Below, in pieces: positions 1-8,550 of a stretch of 64,000 nucleotides of DNA (positions are counted from its first letter, which is position 1; every line of letters begins with the position of its first letter). Position numbers and translations under genes: made by a program. The notes under the pieces are model-generated. The model was given only the letters and a program-made list of their open reading frames with translations. It was not told the origin of the DNA and made no database searches. This DNA comes from Daphnia carinata. Taxonomy: Eukaryota > Arthropoda > Branchiopoda > Diplostraca > Daphniidae. The DNA is taken from assembly GCF_022539665.2 (NCBI RefSeq), contig NC_081339.1, positions 5,632,017 to 5,696,016 on the forward strand. Direction: 5' to 3'.

Positions 1-1340
1 GAATAGTTACGATGCGCCTTTGGCATGGTGTGACGTGGTATGATCGATGAGACGTTGAACCACTTATCAGTTCTCGATAATCTAGAATTTTAAAGACAAT
101 TAAAATAAGGACATATAATCACTTGGGCAATTGGTTCAGGCTAACCTCCAGCTTTTTTTGTTTCTGGTTTTTGTCGCTCCAAATCACGTGGAACTTGTTC
201 TCGAGTGCAAAATCTCAAAACTTTGATAAGGAACCTGACCATGTCATTGTTCAGCGTTTTCACCCTATTCTGCATATCAAGCTTACATATTCTCATCGTT
301 GTTTGCGAAATTTTGGCATCAATCCACGACAAAGATACGAATCTTTTTCCAAATTTCAACTTCCACACGAGAAGTAAAACGCACTTCACAACAGGACAAG
401 TTCATAAGCCTTGGTGTCCTTCAACGCAGCCACGGAGTTGGGGGCTAATATTCAATTCCAAACCATTCACTTTTGGTGTGCAGTAAACCTTTGAATATAT
501 CAAACAACAAGATGATAAATGCTCACGCGTATGGCGCGGTTTATAACTTATGATCTTTATACTTATCGTACTGGATTTAGTTTTGCCCCAATTCAGAAGA
601 AGAATGAGCATTACTGAGGCCATTTAAATTTTGAATCTTCTATTTGTCATTGTGATAATCGTGGAGAGGATGGCACAGTTGCCAATCCCATATCTGTCTG
701 TAAATAAAAAAAAATTAGCTGACGCAACAATAGTGAAAATATTATGCTCTTACGTAACTTTACAAGTTTTGCTTTCGTCGTTTATATTCAAGAGACGGTT
801 GTTGTTCAGTAAATTGCAAGTCACGTTTTCATTTGTGACGATGAGTAAACCCAAATGTCTCGATAGGTGTGTGAATGGTTCCTCTTTTTTCCCCCAGAGG
901 ATTCAGAGTTTGGGGTTTCGGAGTTTCTCTGCATGCTCATAGCAAATTCTTGTAGCAAGTAGCTTCTTTCACAAGCGGATGTTGCACTGAAATCTACGAA
1001 GCGGGTTCACAACCCTCTTTCCAGTGCTGTCCAAAAGGTCCTATGGAATTAGTTTAATACACGGCAAATGTGATCAACTCCACTCTGCAGGGGTAGTTCG
1101 ATACTTTTACTTGACGTCGCAACCTGATCGTTTTAAAGAAATTAGTTAACCGCTGTTGTAACATGGATACTATACCATAGCGCGTTCAAAACATTTACCC
1201 AGTTTCGGTTTGAATAGGGTAACTTTATTCCTCATGCAAAATTGTGCGATTAGGTAATTAGCCATAACTTACTTTTGTAATTAATGATTAACAAGATTTC
1301 ATACTTTTCTTAATCCGGGGACTTACAGTTCGCATACACG
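1..1340. other. Gene-poor left edge
   Basis: I see no gene I can support here. On the minus strand, around 130-500, there is a weak echo of the B-box/coiled-coil part of the two RING genes to the right: a Cys/His patch reading CVEGH and a later LSWID segment. It is broken by a stop and could be a decayed relative or chance. The rest is A+T-rich and non-coding as far as I can tell. Confidence 0.3.
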
Positions 1341-4300
1341 CTACAGAATTCTGCTGTTGAAGTGATCGGGGGGACTCGGAGAGCAGCTCCTAATCCGTGC
1401 AAGATTACGAACTCTTTCAGTGGCTTTGTACATGTTCGTGGTTGGTGGTTCCGAGGCAATAACGATCGGATTAGGGCCTGTGATAGCTTTAAACAATAAT
1501 ACCCCAATTTAAGAAATGGATTAAGTAAATCAAATAGTTTTCTGTGAGCGACCTACCATTATATCGATTTGCTTCCGTCATACCTAAACAATAAATGCAA
1601 AGGCTTCGGCGACACGTTTTCAAATGATGGATTATTATGCGTGCCGACCGCAATGAGGTATGCACAGTTTTACGCTTTCACATGTCCTCATATGGTACAA
1701 GACATCCTTCATAGCCTGGCAGTGTGTAATGGGGCACTGGCGACGCTGTAAGAAACATAATGCAAAAAGGAAATGAATTACAAATTATGTCCGATCAAGA
1801 AATTAATAACGCCGTATATATTTTACCTGTTTTTTTCCTTGATGGCATTCGTGAGCATGGAGGATCAACATAATGTTTTCTTGGACTATCTTCAGCTTTT
1901 CAGCGTTGGTTGCAGGAAGCAGGATTCTACCAGTTTTGGTACCATCAGTCGATCCTGGAACATATGGTGCCACGTGGGCAACATGCTGCATGGCCCACAA
2001 ATGGACGTCCATCCCCACCTTTGGTGTCTTGTGCTTCTGCTGCTGATTGGTGTTTAAACTCTCTTTGGATAGCAACACAGTTGAAGCTGAAGTTAGGCTG
2101 TGCTGGGTTGAAGGTGACACCGGCCGGGATGATGGATCCTCATTGAGCTTTTCGCTTTCTGCTTTTTGAATCATCGACAGCTTATTCTGAAAATTCTTGA
2201 TCTTCTTCTTTGCGCTAGAGCAATGCGGCACGTCGCAAATGGCATTGGTGCACAGTTTTGCGTGATAGATAATCAGAGCGACGAGTTCTGCGCAGGTCGG
2301 GCAGCTACTTGTTGAATCCAGAATGCTTTCCATTATGGACTTGGCCGCTTTGAATTTACACGAAAGGTTGTGGCTAATAATCGCCTTCATCGATTTACAA
2401 TAAGATTCGTGGCAATTGGCAAAACGGCACTGAAAAGAGTGAAGAAGCGAATTGATACGACGATCGATTTTTGACTTTCGAGCTTCTTCGATATCCGTAC
2501 AATCTGCTGGTTGTTCCTGGACGTCTAGGTTGAATCCTAGAATCTCCATTTTGTGACAATGTTTGCCCTTTTGATAGCACGGGATGCACAAAATGAAATA
2601 CTCGCATTTAGCGCAGTAGAATCGCGTCTCCACCTTCGATTTGCAAATTGTGCAAACATCATAGCGCACGTCGGTTCCTTGGCAATGCAATACTATTAAG
2701 ACGTCTGAAGCTATTGCCTTGAAATTGCACACTTGCAACTTTTTAATCTTCTGATGTGCTATCACGTTCGACACAATTTGTTGCACGACACCTTTTCCTA
2801 ATTCCGTCTGTTGTGCACCTGTCGCCTGTGCCAAAGTTTGCACTGCAGATTGCATTGGACCTCCTGGGAATCTGTGCTGATCTCTTGGTGGAGAAAGCAG
2901 ATGATCTTTTTTTCGTGAGCTATTCTCACTTGGATTTTGTTGCTTAACTTGCTCATTTCCGCAAATAATGATGGGCTGCTTTACTTTCTTGCCAGCAACG
3001 ACGGGAACCTCAAGTCTCTGAAGTTGATTGTATCGTTTCGCAGCCAAGCCTCCATCATTTTTAGGCGTTTCTATATCTTCAGGTGTTGCTTGATTCGTTC
3101 TTTCTTGTAAGACGATCGCTAGTCGAGATCGGCTCGTTTCCAGTTGCTTACGGACAACGTGCAGCTGTTCAACATCTGCAGTACTTAAAACCAACACCAT
3201 GGCATATTTTTTTCGAGTTTCTTTTGTAAGCTTAAATAGAATTGATGATTCTGGACGTGCTACTGCTTCAGAGTTCTCAGCCAATTCAACTTTTTCAACT
3301 ACGAGCTTCAGATCGGTTTCGAATCGTACGATTTGATTTGTCGTCTCTCCTGATTGGCAAGCCTTTTCTTTGGTCAAGTCCGCTACTTTTTCTTCCATGA
3401 GCTAATATTTAACAATTTATATCAACTGAACTCAAAGCAACAACACTTGAATACCTTCAGCTTATTTTCTGCGCTTTGAAGCTTTGTACGCACGATTTGA
3501 AAAAAATTTTCATTCACGGTGGCCGCTTGTAGTTCCATTTTTGCTTTAAGAGTAAGGTCAACTGCGTTGCTTTAACAAAAAAAAGAATTTGAGAAAGAAT
3601 GCCATTGATGAAGTTACGTTAAATAACAATGCTTTAAAAAAAATATGAACCCATTTGTGCCGTAGAACATTAGCTCGTCTCGATCTTGTTTGTTTTGTCC
3701 TCGGTCTGGGCTCTGCAATCGAGCCTTCTTGCTGGATGCTGTACTGGATTCTGGAGCCTCGTCCAACCGTCGTTTATGAGTTCGCTGGATATCTTGACAA
3801 GACGCTGTAGATTTGTCGCAGAATCGGTTATTTTATCATACTCAACGCGTCATCAAGAAATTTTACGGCTTGCTTCACCTTTTCCACTTATCTTCTCAGA
3901 ATCTCCTATAGAACTATTGTTTTTAGCCTGGCTGACTTGATTCATCATCGCATCTTTGTCGCCGCTACAGTTTAGCCCAGGAATATTTTCAGAAACTGCT
4001 TGTTCTTTATCTAGCAACCGAACAAGGAACGAAAGGACGTCCATACAGGCTAGGGAAAAAAAAGACGCAATAATTCGATAAAACGAATTGGTTAAACTTA
4101 CAAATCAATAAACTGATTATATAACTTACGTTTATTACTGTGTCCCAAAGCGGTACTGAACCAGTTAACTGGATCAGATGGCGTTTCCAGAAAGCTTGAC
4201 AATTGCGCCGATACAGCAGTTTCACATCGCACGTTTCTATACATCTGAAATAAATTGTTCATCTTAACTTGTGTGGTTCTTGCCAGGTGAAGTTTGTCAT

Positions 4301-5082
4301 GAAATCTGAAAACAAATTGTTTCAAATATTGTGTTGGACAATGGAATAAACTATATAGCATACTCTGTTATTCGCTGATGCATTTCATTGAATGTGGTGG
4401 ACAAGTCATTTTGGTGAGGAATATGAACATCCATCGTCACTTTCAGAGATTTCAACTGACCAATGGTTTCTTTGTTTGAAAAATTCCTTTGCCTTATTTT
4501 CTGATGAAGCCAGCTTATCCAAGCAAGAATGACTTCATGTGCAGATGTGATTTTATGATAGTCTCTTAAGGCATGCTCACAAGCATTGTTTGTTTCCTCA
4601 GTTAGAACTTTTAGCCGCTGGGAACATGTAGTGTATAGTTCATTGGCATTTTGTATCACATGTTTGCCTTCAAAGCAACCAGCAGATGCAGGAAGGTTAC
4701 AATTTGAACACCAATCTGCATCACTCCATCTAGTAATTTTACTAAACGAAACATAATCATGAGTTGATACCAATGGAAACATGTGACTTTCATTTTACTC
4801 TTTTTCACTTTTCTTTCCAGAAAAGTTGCATCCAGAACAGTTTGTCAAAGTGTCTGAGCTGATTTGAGACTGCAATCGAGGAACAATTAGTAGTAGCTCA
4901 CGCTATATAATACGAAACTGTAATACCTGCATACAAGGGGGGCAAAGAAAATGGCGGCGCCTTTTCTCATGGTGTGGCTTTTTCTCTATTTCATCTTTTT
5001 CAAAAAGTATTAGACAATTTTTACATTTGATGAATTCCTCATCAGAAAAACTTGATTGGTTTGGAAAGTTATCGTTAGACAC
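1341..5082 (-). CDS. RING/B-box-like coiled-coil protein with CBP-type ZZ, TAZ2 and TAZ1 fingers
   Basis: Multi-exon minus-strand gene; the 5' start is not resolved. The first recognisable exon (about 5082-4927) has CKNC, then HFLCPPC, and the next (4869-4799) has CSGC, forming a RING-like finger. The exon ending near 4365 starts with a B-box-like WCSNC...GCFEGKH and continues as helical coiled coil. The next exons carry DPVNWF and a basic patch (KRRLDEAPESSTASSKKAR), both matched in the gene at 8551-10778. The large exon (3398 to about 1829) gives a coiled coil, then a ZZ finger (VCTICKSKVETRFYCAKC...CIPCY), then a TAZ2 finger (SFQCRFANC...CPTC...HAKLC...VPHC). TAZ1 begins at LHAHECHQ and continues in the exon near 1764 (CPITHCQAMKDVLYHM). 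A frame break near 1640 interrupts TAZ1. A plausible terminal exon ends with a stop at 1341; without frame correction the protein stops near 1635. CBP/p300 orthologues have TAZ1 at the N-terminus plus KIX, bromodomain and HAT, none of which I see. An E3-ligase or nuclear scaffold role is inference. Confidence 0.7.
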
Positions 5083-5290
5083 GAGAAATTCTAATCAACT
5101 TGTAGTAGTAGTGCTATAGCGTGCTCTGATTCTTGTGAATTTGAAGCGAAGAAACATTCCATCGGGAGTCTCCCATTTTTTAGCAGACTACACATTAAGA
5201 GGTTCAGAAAATGGCGTCTTCGAGACGTGTTTGTAACACGTTATTCGATTAGGAAAGGCTGGGAAAATATTTGACTGATACTACTACTGT
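5083..5290. other. Unresolved 5' end of the RING-ZZ-TAZ gene
   Basis: Just upstream, the RING frame meets a TGA on the minus strand, so the start codon must lie in an upstream exon or the frame is broken. A minus-strand ATG near 5189 (MCSLLKNGRL) opens a short frame that ends in TAG exactly where an acceptor-like ttgattag precedes the RING exon. I could not join them convincingly. Confidence 0.3.
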
Positions 5291-5475
5291 ATGGTGTTAG
5301 ACACAGAAAAGAAAAACCAACAAAAACTTACGGGTATCGAATTGGGTCACACAGCCCGATAATTAGCTGCCAGCATCCATGAACCTAGTGGCCATGGGGA
5401 GACTTACGAACAACCTACGAGCTCCGATTACCTCTTCTCTACCTTTCAGCTTTTGCTTCGATCTTCAAGGTAGTG
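5291..5475 (+). repeat. Direct repeat copy 1 (upstream region plus exon 1 of orphan gene)
   Basis: This segment, from tggtgttagacacag to gatcttcaaggtagtgaa, recurs almost unchanged at about 6690-6872. It covers the region before the start codon and the complete first coding exon of the orphan gene, so the repeat is a partial gene duplication rather than a simple repeat. Confidence 0.85.
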
Positions 5476-6391
5476 AATTGGTTGAAAAAGATGTTGAAGA
5501 TATCCAAGAAGAAGTCTTCAGCAAAACAAAAGGTGAAAGTACTCGCATCTTGATGAAATCAAAATTTTTTTTCCCGTTTTGTCGTAAATTTCTCCGAGGC
5601 ATTGGGAATAGGTAGCTTCGTGTTTTTACCAAAAATTGTGAATTCATTTTACTTATATTGGTTTTTTTGTTAAAAGAAAGAGGATGCAGGAAAATAGTTC
5701 CATGTCTTTACCAGCAATGGGACTTGCCGAAATCTGTCCGTTATTACACTCGTCTTGATTTTACACGCCAAAACCCCTATTGGGATTTTTGGGATAAGAT
5801 GAAAAAATCCCTTGCTGAGCCTTCGGTGCTTCCCAACGAGTACGTTATTTTCCTTAAATTCTATTGCTATTATCTTCTTTGTTTCCATTCATCAATTTTC
5901 CTTTTTCTAGTAGACGAATGAGTAAACTTGATGGTTTTACAACTGAGAGTAACCCTGAAAAGAAAGACTTGGCTCAATCGTCTCCTAACGGAGAAATTTC
6001 CGAGAAAAGCAAATACTCATCTGAACCTGTTCCCGCTATTTGCCCAAATCCAAATATCAGTGTATTGGATTTTAACAAATAAAATCCTCAAATCAAATCA
6101 AATCCAAATCACATCATTTGCGGATGTGGATTAAATTGGATTTTATTGGTTAGGTTAGTTAAAGTTAGCTTAGGTTAGTTTAGGTTAGGTTACTGAAGGA
6201 CTTTTGCTGTTTTGAATGATTCAAAAATCCAATGCAAATCCGCAAAAAATTGGATTTGCTTCGGATTTTTTGTTTTTTGCGGATTTGATTGGCCAAAATC
6301 CAATACACTGCCAAATATCAACGGTAAACTTAAGGAAAACAAAGTGCCTCAGGACGAAACCGTTCCCCAGGAGCTGCAGACCAGCAGGTAA
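5379..6391 (+). pseudogene. Orphan gene with a MITE inserted in its last exon
   Basis: Three exons can be joined in frame. Exon 1 starts at ATG 5379 (MNLVAMGRLTNNLRAP..., basic and hydroxylated, mitochondrial-presequence-like) and ends at 5470. Exon 2, from about 5681, gives RKIVPCLYQQWDLPKSVRYY and a W/F-rich stretch (QNPYWDFWDKMKKSL), ending near 5840. Exon 3 starts near 5913 (RMSKLDGF). A 253-bp transposon at 6058-6310 sits inside exon 3. The allele as sequenced ends at 6082 after a short transposon-encoded tail, while the original frame resumes after the element and ends at 6389-6391. I do not recognise the family. Whether the truncated protein still works is unknown, so pseudogene is provisional. 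Pieces of the gene are duplicated downstream. Confidence 0.5.
6058..6310. mobile_element. hAT-type MITE, 253 bp
   Basis: The two ends are a perfect 16-bp terminal inverted repeat, CAGTGTATTGGATTTT. The element is flanked by an exact 8-bp direct repeat, CCAAATAT, at 6050-6057 and 6311-6318. An 8-bp target duplication with termini starting CAGTG is the hallmark of hAT superfamily elements. The interior has further inverted A+T-rich subrepeats and no transposase, so it is non-autonomous. Confidence 0.88.
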
Positions 6392-6402
6392 ACCAAACAT
6401 TG

Positions 6403-6480
6403 GTTGAAAAAGATGTTGAAGATATCCAAGAAGAAGTCTTCTGCAAAACAAAAGGTGAAAGTCCTAGCATCTTGATGAAT
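6403..6480 (+). repeat. Second copy of the orphan-gene intron segment
   Basis: The segment starting ttggttgaaaaagatgttga repeats 5478-5555 with a few substitutions. In the first copy it follows the exon 1 donor site and is open (ELVEKDVEDIQEEV), so it may be an alternative exon or the remnant of a duplicated one. Confidence 0.75.
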
Positions 6481-6689
6481 TCAAGATTCTCCGTGACAAT
6501 CGAACGTGTGTAAATAGAATGTCCTTGTAGCTAATTGAACTGCTCGGGTATGATGTCAGATGTTTCTAAGAATAACGAGAAAGAGTCCAATTTTTTGAGA
6601 ATAAATAAATAATTTCTTTCGCGCCTTGTTGTCATATTTCTATAGTAATAATAATAATTAAATAGTAGCCTAGTAATACGCTATAAACC

Positions 6690-6872
6690 TAATGGTGTTA
6701 GATACAAAAAGGAAAAACAAAAACTTCCGGGTAGCGAATTGGGTCACACAGCCCGATGATTAGCTGCCAGCATCCATGAACCTAGTGGCCATGGGGAGGC
6801 TTACGAACAACCTACGAGCTCCGATTACCTCTTCTCTACCTTTCAGCTTTTGGTTCGATCTTCAAGGTAGTG
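6690..6872 (+). repeat. Direct repeat copy 2 (duplicate promoter region and exon 1)
   Basis: Near-identical to 5291-5475, including the ATG (at 6776) and the whole first exon of the orphan gene, but what follows the donor site is unrelated. It is therefore an orphaned exon 1 that could act as an extra promoter or is simply debris. Confidence 0.8.
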
Positions 6873-6960
6873 AACAGTACTACAGATCGATTTTTTGCCA
6901 TTTTTAGCCTGGCGAAGCTTTTTTTGGTGCGCCATTTAGCCCCTTTATAGTAGGCATGGC

Positions 6961-7210
6961 TCTTCTTTTTTCTCTTTTCTTTTCTCTCTTCTTTTTTTCT
7001 TTCTTCTTCTTTTCTCTCTTTTTGTTTTTCTTTCTTCTTCTTTTCTCTCTTCTTCTTTTCTTTTTTGAAGGCGTAGAATCTTGCGTATCTTGAATGATGA
7101 ATTGGTGGGAAAGGGAAGGAGGGAAATTGGCGGTGTCGGGACTTGAACCCGGGGCCCTCAGAATGCGAAGCGAAGGTGGTAACCACTGTGCCAGGACCGC
7201 ACATCCCAAA
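6961..7210 (-). mobile_element. tRNA-derived SINE-like element
   Basis: On the minus strand, 7206 to about 7130 looks like a tRNA head: a box-A-like GGCACAGTGGTTACC and a canonical box B, GGTTCAAGTCCCGAC. It is followed by a short body and a long purine tail (runs of AAG/GAA, about 7067-6961). Head, body and purine-rich tail in one orientation is the usual SINE layout. The head does not fold as an intact tRNA by eye, so I do not call it a functional tRNA. Confidence 0.55.
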
Positions 7211-7330
7211 CAAATTTTGCTTTGGGGGTCACACGCATTCAAATAGGTAGCTTATGAAGCATTGTAAAAGTGTAGCATGGCACTATGGCTCAGTATACCG
7301 CTACTATGCTGATTTCACGGGTTCGACTCT
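7188..7330. repeat. Dispersed repeat copy 1
   Basis: The segment from gtgccaggaccgcacat through the tRNA-like ggcactatggctcagt to gggttcgactc is matched by diverged sequence at about 8065-8200. It overlaps the head of the SINE-like element and contains a second box-A/box-B-like pair on the plus strand. Confidence 0.5.
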
Positions 7331-8064
7331 ATGCTTTTATATTATTTTAATTTTTTTTTTTTACGTTTAGCAACGCACTAGTAACTTTTGCTCGTGCAAG
7401 AACTGGGGATAGCGTATTTTAACACTTCTTTTTCTTAATTTTAGTCTGCCAATCGTTAATTTTAGTCAATGCCTAATTTATTCGTTATTTTGCCCGCCTA
7501 ATTTTAATTCTTTTTTTCACTTAAAGCACTCCCTATTTTTGCCCGCAGACCCTTTCACTTTATTTATTTATTTTTCAACATTTCCATTATGTTTTTGACA
7601 TGTTTCTTTGTGTACACATACCCACTAAATTCGCGGTAAAAATGGTGTTACGCAACAATACGATTAGATGGCGCTCTGATCGCTGCAGACGTACATTTCC
7701 TGAGTGCTATAAAACGAGGTAAACATTCGTATTCTTCGGTAATCAAGTCAATTTGCATAAAGCTTTTAATCAGTTAGCATCTCTTAATATCTCGGCAACT
7801 CTAATTATAAATTAGAGACCCAATAAAGCGAGCGCTTATTCAAATTTTAAGCAAGGGTTCGCACGTGGATAATGTTCTTTTTCATTACCCGCCATCCTTC
7901 TTGTGAATCTTTATCAGTTTGTCTTAATTTATTCAATGTAAAACATATTCATGGTTGATTGACAAGTGCTTTTTGATGAATAGTATCTCCTTGTTTAGGG
8001 AAATGTAAGATCCATACATGCATTTGGATCCAGCTGATTTCTTCAATCTCTTGGAATCTCTTGG
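7331..8064. other. Gene-free A+T-rich spacer
   Basis: No coding sequence is supported. It contains one CTCF-like site (TTAGATGGCGC at 7664-7674) and otherwise A+T-rich sequence. Confidence 0.5.
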
Positions 8065-8200
8065 TGCCAGGACCGCACATCAGAACCAAATTTAGCTTTC
8101 GGTGTCACCTATTTAAATAGCAGACCAACAATTATGTATTCGATGTATGGCATAGTGATATAGCTTTGCATTAATATGCCAATTACCCGTGTTAGATTCT
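8065..8200. repeat. Dispersed repeat copy 2 (diverged)
   Basis: It shares gtgccaggaccgcacatc, the following caaattt..gctttc and ggtgtcac motifs, and the tggcatagtgatatag segment with 7188-7330, in the same order. Divergence is higher here, consistent with an older insertion of the same family. Confidence 0.5.
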
Positions 8201-8550
8201 TCTCAAATCCGATTTAAAAAAAATTTGGATTAAATAAGAAACCACATTAAAAATCTTTTTATATCTTATTTTAGTAATTAATCGTACCGAATTTTTTAGG
8301 TCATTAAGAAGTGCTCGATTAAGTAAAGAAAAGTACCAAATATATTTAAATTTGTTTTGGGAATAAACCAATCGCATTGCTCAATCATATTCGGCTAGTT
8401 AAGCAACGAAAATGGGGATTTTGCACACAAATTTCACTCAACATTCAACGTTATTAAATCTTAAAATGAAAACCGAAAAAGTGACCTTTTTTAACCAAAG
8501 AATACCGCTAATTTTAACAGAAGTTAAGCATAAACGGAAAATAAATTTAA

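Noticed and set aside
130-500. Third RING/B-box gene copy at the left edge
   Set aside because: Similarity is faint and broken by a stop; mentioned only as a possibility.
6836-7242. Lys/Glu-rich minus-strand frames
   Set aside because: They translate the purine tail and head of the SINE-like repeat.
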